A stretch of DNA of 64,000 bases from Wuchereria bancrofti (taxonomy: Eukaryota > Nematoda > Chromadorea > Rhabditida > Onchocercidae): positions 626,402-690,401 of the forward strand of contig SSBO01000007.1 in NCBI GenBank assembly GCA_005281725.1. Reading direction: 5' to 3'. The position numbers were made by a program, and so were the translations under genes. Positions 1-13,566 of this stretch are shown here, piece by piece. The notes beneath the pieces are model-generated. The model saw only the letters and a list, made by a program, of their open reading frames with translations. It had not been told where the DNA came from and did no database searches. The number at the start of each line of letters is the position of its first letter. Position 1 is the stretch's first letter.

Positions 1-68
1 GATGAGAAAACCGCATAAGACAACTTGATATGCTTTCTTCATCTCTCTTTCATAACAAAATTTTTTAG

Positions 69-3000
69 GCGTTATCAGAAAACCGAACAAACAGCTAATG
101 AACGGCGATCCAATCTTATTGGCTTGCTCCCACATCAAGAGGTATTTTTAGTGCAATATCGATGATGGTTTAGAACATTTTTTAGCTTGTTTCATTTTTA
201 TAGGATTTGTTTTGCTTCTAATTGATTGATCTGGTATTGCAAGAAATTGGCACATATATTGCTGCCAAATTATGCTCAGCCTCCTAACTTTTCTTTATAA
301 GATTCTTTTCAAATAGTCATTTCTTCTTTTGTCATATTTTATCACTTTTGGCCTTCCGTCTCGACCATTATTGCAATTTCCCACCATTACGAACCATAAA
401 ATATTGCTGTAATCGTGATTGTTTTTATATTTTAATGGTATATTTTAATTTTAGGTCACTACTCATAAGTCACTTTCTGAATTGACACTAAGCTCAGGTC
501 GAGTTGCAATGACTTCTTCATTAAAGAGGTTTGTGTTCTTTGAAACTGTTTTTTTCGATAGTTTTTTTTTATTGATTCTTTTCGATAGTTTTTTGACAGG
601 TGTATTATTACTGATTCTATTACTTGCATAAACGAAGCTTTTTTGCACCGAATTAAGGGCATATAAAGAGTTGTACTTGCAGAAAGACGAAGTCTATGGG
701 CGGTGAAGTTTCAGAACCAGCTGGAAGTTCGAACGTGTTAGATGGATCAATGAAACAGGATGATAACAAAGTAAGACTTTCGTATTGAGGAATTCAATGA
801 AAACGGAGAATTGGTATAAAAGTGCTGAAGGAATCCTGGAAATTTAGAATAACCTAATTCTCGAAAAAACGAGGATATTCAAGGCTCATTTCTTTTAAAA
901 AAACTTGGCACATGATCAGTGAAAATACGAGGATTTAGATCAGAAATTGAGGCCAAAGCAAGGGCGCTATAACCTTTTTAGTTCAATGTTACCACTAAAA
1001 TACTAAATCACTAGCGAAGATCAAATCCTATGTATAATTTCAACTTCTGCAGAGTCTGCAAAATTTGAAATTATCCGAAGAGTTTCTTGATTTTATCGTA
1101 TTTAAGCAGCGAGCCAAAATCGGAAACCGATCGGAAGAGAAACAAACGAACTCAGCATATAATTTTCAGTCATCACCGAAACAACGGAAACGTAAAATGT
1201 TAGTTTTTTTTTTTTTTATTGATGTTATACAACAGTGGTGATTTTGGTGTACTGCGATAAGTTACCGTTGTGCGAAAGATGTCAGATTGTACTAAGTTAT
1301 GAAGTTGCATGGATTAGTGCACTTCTGTCACAAATACACTACCGAACTTTTCATTAGATATCGCGTCATGTAATCAGCAAAAGTTTATTGTTTGCCCATT
1401 GATTCGGCTGTTTCCTATTATCTCCAAAGCAGTTTGTTTTTGGTGACCAGGTCATATCAGCTAGCAGTATAATTCATAGTTTAAAGAAATTCAAGTAAGC
1501 TACGAAATTATTGCTATTTAACAATATATGCTCGACAAGGCAAACGAATGTCAAGTTTTGTTATCTGCAAACAAATAAATCCCTAATATTTCATTGTATG
1601 GAGGCTGGTATCTTACATCAAAGTTATCCAGTTGATATTAGAGTAATTGCGATTATGTCAACTGAATTCATGGTTTTAAGCTGGGTTTTCGGGTATGCCC
1701 ATTGTTTGCGTCATATTTCCGATGCTGAGCTAAGGTCATCTCGTGATATCAATATGACGAATCTGAAAGTTCATTTTCTGAATGTAATTGTTTTAGAACC
1801 GACACAACTCCAGCAGTAACACCAAAAAGACCGCCGAAAATGATATTGCCGGAATTGTCAGCATCGGAGCAGCTTGAAGCAGATCACCGTCCCAATGAAC
1901 ATGCTGCATATAATGTCGGTACACGAATATATGCACTATGGGATCGCTTGTATTATCCGGCTCGAATATCGGCGTTAGTACTTCAATTTCGGAACAGTAG
2001 GAAATTTTGTATTAGTTGCCCATTTTGAACACAAATTGTAATTAAAATACTTGAAAATGCATATATGTGTGAACTGGTTTCGATTGTATGCAGTTGTAAT
2101 GTTAAATATGTATAGACTAAGTGAAAGTCTCAAGAATTGCTAAATTCTTTTTAAGCAAAAATTATAACTTTTGTCAGTTTCTATGATTTGTAGTGAACCG
2201 GATGCAAGTGGCCGTTATGAAGTAGTCTTTGCTGAAGATGGTGCCATACGTAAACTGGTAACAACGGGCATTATCCCGTTGTGTAACCTTGTTGCTGGCC
2301 GGAAGGTGATGTGTTAATCTTTATATTTTTTTGGTATTTTAAGAGAGTTTTGGATTATGAAATTAGAATACACCGTGTTGTTGCTCTTCTTAAGGTTTAA
2401 ATTAGACCTCCAAAAAGATGTGCGTTGTATTTCTGAAACTTTCAATTTCTTGAGGAAGCATGATATACAGTAGTGGGTAAGTAACGCCTATGTTCTATTA
2501 TTAAAGGAAAACTATTAATTGTGAGTGTGGGATTTAGATTTTGTTGTAATTATACGAAAGACTTTTGTAGTGTTTGACAAGAAACGTGAAAGATGATGAA
2601 GAGGTGCTTGAAGAAGTGGAAATCGTTGAAGCACCTTCAAGTAATGATGCACAAAACTGGATGGAAGCTATGTTCACTATTAAAGATACCAACAATGAAA
2701 ATACAAGCAAGTAGGTGTCATTCTAATTTCAACTAAAATGAGAGATGCTGTTATTTTGTTTTTGGTTTTTGGTTGCATCATATCAATATCACCTACTGTA
2801 GTGTAGGATATGAGTAATGCGATAAGGGTATGGGTAATGTGATAACGAAATGTTTTGTTACTATAGTAATAAAGGAAGGGACAAATTGGTTGATAAAGAT
2901 TGGACTGTGAGAACTGTCGACATACTAGCAACTAATTTATTAGGTAAAGCGATATGATAATATCATTATTATTCTGTTCATTAGAATGCAGTTATAATGG

Positions 3001-5504
3001 TAAGATACAGATATAATGGTAATATTTGCTGTTATTAGCTGATATCGAATGAATCATAATAAAACGGCTATTGTCATGTTTGCTGCTTGAAAAAAGAATA
3101 ACAAGGCACTACATCCTTCGTTTGCAGATCATCATGGCAAAAGTTAGTGGTGGATAGTAATCAAGCGAAAACATTGCAAGTAACGACAGTTAATACAGTG
3201 CGTGATGTCAATGCCGGTATGTTATAACTTTTTGTCGAATTTTAATATGGCCCCTCTTATAGGGTATCATTGCTGGTTGTAAAAATCTTACGAACTTTTG
3301 GTAGCACGGTGAATGAGTCTTTGTATCTTGTATGTTTTAAGTATAGCTTCAAATTTAGTTTTTCATTATTTCTTCATGTAGAGTATATTAAATTTCAAAA
3401 TATACAATTTGTTTGTATGAAAAAATTTTCTATAGATCATTCGATGCGCACCCTTTAATCTTCATTTTTCAGTTAATTTTTGGATGTTTTGAATGGAATT
3501 TTAAAGTATTTAAAATAATTCAGATAATATTGCATCGGCTGAAGGACGACGTAGCCGAGCCGCTCGGCACACTGCTGTTTATAGTACTAATGTCACTCCC
3601 GTTATGTCAACAAGAACTGCTCGTCGACATTCCTCTACAAGTATCATTTTGTATAAATTATTTAGTTTAAAAAAAATTAATTTCATATTTAATAGATTTT
3701 GCATATTTGAAATAACATTCGATATATGTGTTGCACTGTTTTACAGCTGGAAAAGAGACTCCAAAACAGCATAGCGTTCCATCGATGACATCGTCATTGA
3801 AGAGCGATGAGGCACTTCTTGAACCAGAAGAGTTGCAGGAACGACAACACGAATCTTCAGTTACGAACGGATCAGCTAAAAAAGGTAACTTCAGAAAGTG
3901 GGATGTAGATATTGTGCGATACTACTCCTTTTTAATATTTACAAACAGAGAAAAATAAGGAAGAAATAATATTCTGCGATTATAATTTGTTAAATATAAT
4001 TTAAGTAATAGCTTAGGGAAATGCATAAACAAACATATGAATGAGGATTTTTGTATCTGTTTTACAATTTCCTGATTACTGAATTTGTTTTTCAAGCATT
4101 GGATAAAATTTTTGACGGTATAACATTCGTGGTAACGTCAGCGTTGCGCAAAAACCGTGAAGGTGAACAGGGATTTAGCAAGAAAGAAATACGGTGCATG
4201 ATCGAAAATGGTGGTGGAAAAGTGATCGATGATGTTATGGTTCGTTAATTGTTATTTTTCATTTTGAAATTGTATAGGGAAAAACTAAATAATTCGCTTG
4301 AATTAGTGCTATATTTCATAATATCCAGCATCTTTTGAGCCACTTCTGGAAATTTCAGAAATTACCCCAGGGTAAACCGATATATCTGATCGCCGATACC
4401 CACTATCGTACCCATAAATACCTCACAGCATTGGCACGCTCCATTCCTTGTGTCAGTAATCAGTGGATCAGTGACTGTGCTAAAGAAGTAATAATTTAAA
4501 ATTTACCACTTTATCCAGTTAATTTTGTGATTTCTCACAGCCATGTGAACTATATTATATTGTATCTTTGATATACAGTTCCTGCTTAGTTTTTTATCAA
4601 ATTATGAGCTGATCAATTCTACGACTACTTACGTATCAGGCGACTAACCGATAATTAATCCATTCTTTGTTTATTGTTGAGCCTTCACTTTGTTAAGAAG
4701 GCTAAAGAACTGCCATCATTAATGAATTTTATTTCGTGTTATGATTATAATCACTTCATTTTTTTTCTTTTTCAGAATAAATTACTGGATCATATGAAAT
4801 ATATGTTGCCTGCAGGAGTATCTCTTCTTACTGGTGATATGAAGCCATGGTAAGTTTTTTTTCTCCTTTTTTTTCTTTTTTGAGATTTTTATGTGTTATT
4901 GACATTTTCCGTGTATTTTAGGCACTCAAATAACGGTACTTTGTTATCAGGAAAACGTGTTTTCATTTCTTCAAATAATGTTTTCTACGACATGCCAAAC
5001 TTTTCGCAAATTTGGACACCTATTATCAATCATATGGGTGGCACCGTTGTACCGGTAATTCCAGAAGGTAATTTCGAATTTTTTTTATTGATAATCGAAG
5101 AAGAGAGGGACAAGTACAACTTCACTTCTCAAATTTAAGTTTTATTGTTTCACATCATGTTTAATAAAAGGAAAAACTGATACTACTAACACTGCTTTTA
5201 GAAGGATTGGATATTTTATTGACGGATGCTAGTTGCACCGAGGAAATTTTGAATACTGCTCGATCGCAGGGGGCTACAGTCGTTTCATCGGAATGGATTA
5301 TCCAAGTAAGCTAGTGAATTATGGAGTATATTAAACGTCTACTAATCTCACTAAATCTATAGAATTTTATTTCAAATTCTTAATAATATTCTCAAATTTT
5401 TAATATTAAATCTCTTTCGTTCCTAGGCAATCATTCATGGAAGCTTGCCAGCACCCGAAGCACATGAACGTTTTCAGTACGATTACAATGACGCATGCTC
5501 TTGA
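69..5504 (+). CDS. hsr-9: HSR-9 / 53BP1-like DNA damage response protein (5' partial)
   Basis: Predicted exons: 69-141, 455-528, 683-770, 1110-1198, 1797-1973, 2194-2305, 2571-2710, 3128-3216, 3524-3640, 3747-3884, 4097-4239, 4359-4487, 4776-4849, 4922-5067, 5202-5305, 5427-5504 (TGA). All junctions keep frame, giving 589 C-terminal residues; the N-terminus lies before the window. A Tudor-like fold (about residues 150-205; [20 protein letters not shown], then [11 protein letters not shown]) is followed by an acidic or Ser-rich linker and tandem BRCT domains from about residue 366 ([61 protein letters not shown]). This order and the spacing of motifs match the C-terminus of vertebrate 53BP1 and nematode HSR-9, a nuclear chromatin reader acting at DNA breaks. 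The family assignment is firm; two small linker exons (69-141 and 1110-1198) rest mostly on frame continuity. Confidence 0.88.
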
Positions 5505-5608
5505 AATGTTCCTGATTATAGTTTCGTTCCTCATTTGTGTTGTTGCAGTGGAAGTTTTAAACTTTTAATGTCGTAAAATGAGTTTTAAAGAATTCATATG
5601 TGGCAACT

Positions 5609-5614
5609 AATAAA
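5609..5614 (+). promoter_or_regulatory. Candidate poly(A) signal of hsr-9
   Basis: An AATAAA hexamer lies about 105 nt after the hsr-9 stop codon, in the right place for 3' end formation. It is only a six-base match in A+T-rich DNA. Confidence 0.45.
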
Positions 5615-8600
5615 GTAAGACATTTTTGAATTGTTAAAGAAGATATTTGAAAATCTTTTCATTCATTTCGTTTTAAAATGATCTGTTGCAGTTCTTGATG
5701 GCATTGCCACATTTGCATATTTAGCTATCCCTTTTGTCGCTAATTTTAATATGTTTCAAGAAGTTTTATTTAGCTAAAACTTAGCGAAACATATATGATT
5801 GTTGTGATTTTTTGTCTTTTCCTTTCTTAAATTTTTGTTCATCCACTTTCAAAATTTAAATTTTATTTTTGGTATTTTGAAAAGCAGTGATGATTATTGC
5901 AATTTGCATTGTTCGGTAAGGATTATATTTGATATGCCCTCATTATTATTTGATTTCGCATAGCGTTGATCAATAAGTCGTTCTGTATGAAAATTATTTG
6001 TATGCGGTTTTCTAATTCGTAATTTTAATAGAAATTTTTTTTTTAATCTTATAGATTTTAGCGGAAATGTTGACCTTTGGTATTGTATTGGTCGTCGCCA
6101 TCTTTGCGCTTATTTCACAATGCATTAATTCCATGTTTACATCCACATTAATGCTATACTAACGCGTTTTTTAAAATATGCTCTGAAGGGGAGGAAAAAT
6201 GTTATTCCAGCGGTGCACATGAAATGTCTACCTGTTGTCTTTTAACATTTTTTCCTAAAGTTAATTTTATCGATGTTATTGATCCATTGTTTTGTAATCT
6301 TAAAGAATGTACACTGTGGGATTGTTTAAAGTGGAATGGAATCTTTTAGGTTTCGAGTTTTTGAGTTACTTCGCTGTTTTTCGTCAAAACAACCACACCG
6401 CTTTATTTAGTCTGCGGACATGGTGAGCTGTTAAAATTCTGAATATAAATTGCTGATAGTTGATGTTTTTCGGTTATTCTAAAGCAAAGACAAATAATGA
6501 AGTAATAAGAGAGTTATAGAACACGAAACCATTGTATGGGACTACTATTTTCAAGGTATTTGCATAATATTTTTATTTAAAACAAGAAGGTTTATTAGTT
6601 GGCAAATATTCATCACTGAATGATGTAAGCGTGATATATCTGTGAATCCGTTAATATGTTTTATCTTCAGAGATTTCCGATTCTTGTTTTTCGTCTCTTT
6701 CATTCATTGTATTTCGAGATAAAATGTATTTGTCAATCGAGTGTTTGTTTCTTTTCTGATTTACTGGTTTCATCTTTCGGTTGCAAGTTGATGTTTTGTC
6801 TAAATTTCTCTCGTCGGTTTGAATGAAATGAGAGAAAATCTCTTTACCAAAGAAGAAAAAAAAATGACAAGTAGTTTATTTTTTTGTTCCTTGATGCTTC
6901 ATTGCTATCAAGAATTATTGTGCGTGAGAGAAAGTGACAAACTGGTAAACTATCATTTGAACAAATCATGACAGATCATGATAGAGGGGAATATATGAGG
7001 TGAGCTGATGAATTGAATGTTTCAATCGATGTGACAATTTTAGGGCTTTGATGTGAAATGTGAAGTTTAGCTTAAATTTATTGGTATGGTGGGTAATTAT
7101 CGCTAGACATTTGAGAACAATAAGATAATGGGTTGGCAATAAAATCATTTCCATCTCTTTAATTGTGCATTATCTTTGACATCTCACATTTTCCTGGAAA
7201 TAGATCATTTATCCGACTAATTCATTGTAGTTTTTCCAAATTTTGATTTTATTTTACTGATAGTTTAACCGGAAAGAAGTTATTGAGTGGATGGACGAAG
7301 AGAAGTTATTGAGTAGTTTGTGAAGTAAATATTTTTTCTTTTTGCTTGTTTATCTTTATTGACGAGTACGATTGCAATTAATTGCATCAAATGTTCCTTT
7401 TCCAGAGAGATTTGATGGTTTGGTATTGTGTTTTATATATTTGGGATAGTATTGCTGATTGAATGTGATTGTCTATCAGATACTTCTTAATGATGATGGC
7501 GCATGCGACTATGGTGCACACATGATTTTGGTCTTAAGATATAGCAAGAAATGGTAGATGTGATTTCGATTTCTATTTTCCGATATGTTTTCCCAGGATT
7601 CTTAATAAATGGTTCATCGTTTTACATTATTGCTTCATAAGATTTGATTATAATGTTTAAAAAATATTTTGAAATTAACGGAAATTTTTCTCCCTGTAAT
7701 TTTTCATTTTTTGAATCTTGAAATTTCCAGAAAAAAAGAAAAAAAACGGTCATTGCTTGAATTATTTTATGTGTAGCCGAAATTTTTAAATGATTTTTAA
7801 TTTTTTTCTTGTGAAAATTAACAGAAATTTTGTTTTTTGTTTTTTACTAATGTTCTTTATTTATACATTCTCTACTATTATTGATTGTGTTGTGAAAAAG
7901 TAGATGAAGAAGTCGTTTCATTTCAATGTGAAATGTTGATGAGACGAAAACGGATACATTTCTTGAGTGTATTTTAATTTATTCTTTTGTTTTTAATATC
8001 TTTGTTGTTGTTATTCAAGTTTAGATCTATCGTTTAACTTGACTAATTTCATTTTATCGTTGTTTTTTTCTTTTCAGCAATTGTTAGATAATTTTTGTCT
8101 TCTAAAATTATTAATAATTCATGTTCGTCTTTACATTTAATCATTGATTAGTTTGGTTTTTCTTTTTCTTCCAATGATTACCGTTCATCTAAATTTTTTT
8201 TTAATTTGCTTAATGTGTAATGTATTGGAATAAAAGCTTACTCTTCCTTTTTTTTTGTTTAAATATAATTGGATTTTCCAGCATATTTACTTTCTGATGT
8301 GGGAAGAGATATATTGGTATCCAAGGTGACCTGAACATATGAAACTTCGGCGGGTGTTTGATTCAATATTTGCCGTTTTTTTTTTTCTCTTTATGTTTTC
8401 ATTTTGATATGCTTTATTAATTTTATTTATAGTTTTATAAGGAATGACAGATTGATGAAAAGATTTGCAAATTTACTAAGAATTAATTATGCTAACGATT
8501 GCAGTTGCGCGATAAGATTTTGCTTTAACTTAGTGAATTTATTGTAGATATAGAAAGATATCGAAATAGTACTGTTATAAATGTGATCTTTATTGTTATC

Positions 8601-10733
8601 GTTTATTGCTGTTAACTTTTATCACTCTTATCATATTTATACTAACAACATTGCAACTGTAATTAAACTGTTCGTCTGCAATTAACCAAATCAATATATG
8701 GTATAAACATGGTAGAATATATTTTGTTGAGTTTTAAACAATCTAAGATGACCATTCAGTATGACTTCTCCTGATTAATAGTTGAACTGTGATGCTGAAC
8801 GATTGTTGTATATTGGAAGGTTTTTTGAGAAGCAATGTTTCCATAATTAAAAGTCCTGGCATATTGACTCATTGAAGATTTTTTGTCTCTGTGATTCTGG
8901 GTTGAAATTTCACTAAACAAATTAGCAATATGTTTAAGTTATCATTTCGATTTGGGACTTATTATTTTTCTCATTAGTTTCTGAAATAATTTCTTGTTAC
9001 TGGAACTATTTGATCACCTGTTTGTATTGGACTGTTTTGGTACTAACAAAAGGATATATCTGAATGGTATAGATGTTCACTGTAGTTCTAGTTATTATTT
9101 TTTAACATTCGGTAGTATTTCTTTGTTATTTTTCGTTTTGTTTCTGTTTTACTTTTGCAAATGACTTTACATTAATTCTAAGATTTTACTTTACATTAAT
9201 TTTAACTAGACGAGATAATGTAAAGATTTTAGGATAGCGATGCAAAACATTCATTAACAAGAACAAGCACTTGGGGATTTAGAGGACTTCAGCAAGTCGC
9301 CAAACAAGATATAAGTTAACAACGATTGGATGATGAAAATGGATTCATTGTATAGAAAATATGTTGCAAATGAGGATATGATGAATTACATAGAGTGAAA
9401 GTATATACTACTGAAGGAAGGCGATAAAGGAGCCAAAATGATGTGAAGGTCAAACAACATCTGAGGATATGGATATAAAGGTCAAATGAATCAACATCTA
9501 TTCAGAAAATTGGTCGTTTTGTTTATAAGTGGTAGAAATCGATTATAATATGATAAAACGACAGGGATGGAAAGTTTGGTAGGAATTTGATAAATATGAA
9601 AATATTGGGAAGAGACGAAAGTGTGGAAATGTTAGAAAATTCAATGGAATGGAATATTGAAGCCATAATTGGTGATAGAAATGCAAGAAATAGTGGGAAG
9701 GGCAAAAAAAGGCATTGTGGGAGCTGTTAAGTATGAAAAGGATTTCACTGAATTGATCGGCTCTGAAAATATTTTTTTGTGGAAGATTTTTAAAGAAAAA
9801 TTGGATACGAATGAAATGAAAAGAGAAGAAATAAAGTAACCAATATGTGGTAATGGAAGAAGAATACTACATAGAATGTTATTCGATCAAAATATATGCG
9901 GGACGAGGAAAAAATATTTGGGAATGCGAAGGAAATTTGTATATTCTAATTTAAATATGACTCATTGGAGAAACTTGAAATACAAAGAATTCGAAAAAAG
10001 CTAATATTAAAATGTCAAATGGAAATAACAAATAAAAGAAAGGGAAAAGAAAAGAAGCATTTATAGTTAGTTGTGGAAACGATGAAATAAAAACAGAACG
10101 ATTACGATAAGAAAAATGAGAATTGATATGTGGTATATATGATCTAATTCTTTTTTTTGTTGCATGAAAAGTTTAAATTGTTAAATGCTGAGAATGAATG
10201 AAGCATATAATAAAATCGAAGATATTGGATGGAAATTTTCGATTTAACTGGAATTATTGGATTGAAATGATGGTGAAGAAATTCAGTATGGAATTATTAA
10301 ACTCGTGCTTGATGATGTCGGTGATGATGATGGTGGTGGTGATGATAATGATAAACGAAATAAACAACAATTAAATCAGCATATTTGGCTACATTTTTGA
10401 TGTACAAATCATGGGAGTTTCTTCTTGATAATGATGGATGTTTAACATAAAACACGGGGATTTTTAATTATCAAGAAATTATTTCAAAAAGAAAAAGAAT
10501 TACTGAGATTTTATACAAAACACCATAGCTATTTGTTAGCTAATAAAATAGTAATCAGAAATTTTATGATAAAAAAAGGAAGTTGGCTATGATATGATAT
10601 GATACAAAAATATGCAATTAATTCCTACACTCTAGTATTGCATATGTAAAAATATTTTCAGAATCATTTGCAATTTTGTTTTAAAAAATGTAATGAAATT
10701 AAGTAATGACACTTAAAAAAGTAGGATTATTGC

Positions 10734-10888
10734 TGTTAATAATTTTTATGAATAATTATGAATTAATACAATGAATTGGAAGAAGGAAGACGATCGATCA
10801 TTATACATTTAATAAGATTATTTATTGGCATTTATATTGGTTGAGAAAGAATGATCATTGTTAATAATTTTTATGAATAATTATGAAT
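10734..10888. repeat. 30-bp direct repeat pair, 125 bp apart
   Basis: The same 30-base word (tgttaataatttttatgaat followed by aattatgaat) occurs at 10734-10763 and at 10859-10888. Flanks differ, so this looks like an old local duplication rather than an element boundary. Confidence 0.75.
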
Positions 10889-11748
10889 ATGAGATATGTT
10901 TTTAATTATTCATTTATCATTAGATTAGTCGGAAAAGTAGAAAAATTATTTTTTATGAAATTTTGTGGTGATATTGATGAGTTGTGTTATTGATTGGTGA
11001 GTTATGTTAGGTTGATGATTCATTCATTACTAGTGAGTGGACTTGGTGAAGAGGAGTGGACGATGAATGAAAGTGGACTTAAAGGTGACGGATGGGTGGA
11101 CAGTGGACGAATTATTATATTGATTTAAGGGAAATAAGGAAAGATTATAGATGGTTTGAATTAAAGTAACAAAAAATGAAGATTAAATATAGTAGAGGGA
11201 TGATTATTTAAATGAATTGCCTTAAGTAGAAATAAACCTAAAATATATTATTAGTGCAACTTTGGACCAATCATCATCTGAACAAAAAAATTGTTAAGTT
11301 TTGATGCAATTTGATTTTAACTACTTTACTCTCTTTACTTTCCATGTTTGATAATACTTCGTTGCCCTAAACATTATAAGATTACAAGAAAATTTTGCGG
11401 TTTTCTGGAATATTTACGCTGAATATTTGAGATTACGATTTACTACTCTATTAACTTTATAATTCGTGAACATATAAATATTTTTGGGAATATTATTTCA
11501 AAAAACGATTATCAGTTTTGAGCAGCCAAATGTTACAGTATATTATACATTCATTGATTGAGTTCATTTTCGAAATCATTTCTAATTTAAATGTTAATTC
11601 ATAACTTAAAAATGATTCATCGAGAGTGAAAAATTAAAAATTAACAAATTTACTATCGCATATTTGAAACGTCAAAATTGTCGAAGTGTAAACGTTGAAA
11701 TTATATCTAAAATTATTTACCATTTTGTAACAGTTTTTTTTTTTTCAG

Positions 11749-11821
11749 ATATAATAGACATATTTGATTTGTTTGAAAACGAAAATGTTATAACATCGTA
11801 TGTGTTATAATTCCATCACCT
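11749..11821 (+). other. Possible non-coding exon
   Basis: A strong polypyrimidine acceptor (T run ending in cag at 11746-11748) is followed 73 nt later by a good donor (gtgagt from 11822). All three frames contain a stop across the segment, so if it is transcribed it would be untranslated: a 5' UTR exon of the ATPase gene, or part of a non-coding RNA. Splice-site strength is the only evidence. Confidence 0.2.
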
Positions 11822-13239
11822 GTGAGTATAATCAAAAAAACGATCCTGCAAAAACGTTGTGGATTACGGGAAAACTTTTGTTTATAAAAAACGTTGCACA
11901 ACTTTTTACACTGCATAGAAGAAATCAGGTATATTTATTTATTTATTAATTTCCTCTATTGATTATCTGTTTGTTTGTTTTTTACAATAACAAAAGTTGG
12001 TTTTTGATGTATAGCTCAAAAATTTGAAGTTAATTAATACAGAAATTGGACATACCACTTTTTTTTGAATCCAAACAGTTTTTTTTCAAATAAAAAATCT
12101 AATTATCATTTTAATTAGGATTATTGTTGCATTTTGTGAAAGTAAAGAAAGATGAAGATTAAGGGAAAAAAATGCAAAAATTATTATTCTCATTTCATTT
12201 TTGCATTGTTTCATATCTAATTTATTTGGAATATGTAATTATTATTTGAAATTGTTTGCTTTTCTTAAGACGGACTTTTTTTATAATAGAATTAATTAGT
12301 GGCAGAAGTAGTCGTCAATATTTTTCTTTTCTCCAAAATCTTACCCCTTCCTAAGATGACTTTTTTTATCTATGCATATTTAATATATTTTATTCTCTGA
12401 TACAGAAGAATAAAAAAAAAGACTAAGGGATATTTTGAGTAGGAAAAGATGAAAACTTATTATTAACTATTATTGCAATGACTTTCATCTTTTATCAAGA
12501 TTATGAAGAACGTTTGTCAAATCTTTTCAAATTTTGATTTAATTCCATGAAAATATTTTTTTTTCTTAAAGCAAAATTCATTTCAGTTTTTTTCTCTACT
12601 AGAATTGAAAGAATTAATTGTTGTTGTTGCACTAAACCTTAGGAATAATTTCAATTTTGAACGATTGATTTGATTGCAAGGTGAAGAAAAAAAGAAATGG
12701 GAAGGATAGAAAGAGGTGGTAAATTTATTTTGTTTTTTTTTTCAAGATTTTTTTTAAAAACATTTGTGAAGCATAACGGTTAGTAAATATATGTTTTTTT
12801 GAAATAATTATAGAATATTATTTAAATAGCTTTTGGTGAATGCTTTTAATCTAAAAATGGCTTATTTGAACACTTGCCATATGCTGATGGAGGGGAGAAA
12901 ATTAAATTTTCTAACAGTTTTGTTTGAAACTTTTTTCTTTCAGATATATTTTATTGATCATATTCATTTATTCATTTTAGTTATAAAATTGCCTTTACTT
13001 ACTTATCATTTGCTTAGCTAGTAGGATAAAGTATGTTCTTACTGTACCAATGTAAGAATACATTTTAATATTGACAAATGTCTGATAAGGTTTCATTTTT
13101 TAATCATACCGTTTAGTTAATTCTTTTTTTATGCTAAAAATTTTCATCATCACAATGTTTGAATTTCCTTAGCTTTGAAGCATATGAATTGTTAGTGGTT
13201 TTTTTTCTTTTGATTTAAATTTTTTCTTTAATGTTTCAG

Positions 13240-13299
13240 TTAAAATTATTTGAAATAAATTGCATTTCAACAAACCTAATTTAATTCAAATAATTTTAA
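13240..13299. repeat. 60-nt hairpin with 15-bp perfect stem
   Basis: The arm ttaaaattatttgaa (13240-13254) is exactly complementary to ttcaaataattttaa (13285-13299). After a single A-A mismatch the stem continues for six more pairs (taaatt with aattta), leaving a loop of about 16 nt. Size and shape resemble a small pre-miRNA-like hairpin or the remains of a palindromic repeat. The stem is almost pure A+T, so chance is a real alternative. Confidence 0.5.
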
Positions 13300-13416
13300 A
13301 CAAAGAAAGAAGCAACATACGTTATGTATATACAAATACCATAATTAACACCTGATGGAGACATGGAAATATTATCATTGTTTTTTCTTTTTACCAACTT
13401 AATAAAATCTGTTTAT

Positions 13417-13566
13417 TAAATTAACTTATTTCACTAATTAAAATAGAAAATCAAGCAGCCAAATAATTGTTTAATGATCAGAAAAAGAAATTAAAGCGAA
13501 TCAGTATTTTTTCTTTTTCCTTTTTTGTTTATTTTTTTTGCCTTTATTAGTGAAATAAATTAACTT
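13417..13566. repeat. Inverted repeat pair with about 20-bp arms
   Basis: The segment ttaacttatttcactaat near 13420-13437 reappears inverted with one change around 13546-13563. The arms flank about 110 bp. No coding or terminal-motif evidence for a mobile element was seen. Confidence 0.5.

Noticed and set aside
1511..1819. 102-codon plus-strand frame within an hsr-9 intron
   Set aside because: It runs across the acceptor of the Tudor exon in the wrong frame and shows no domain; it is intronic.
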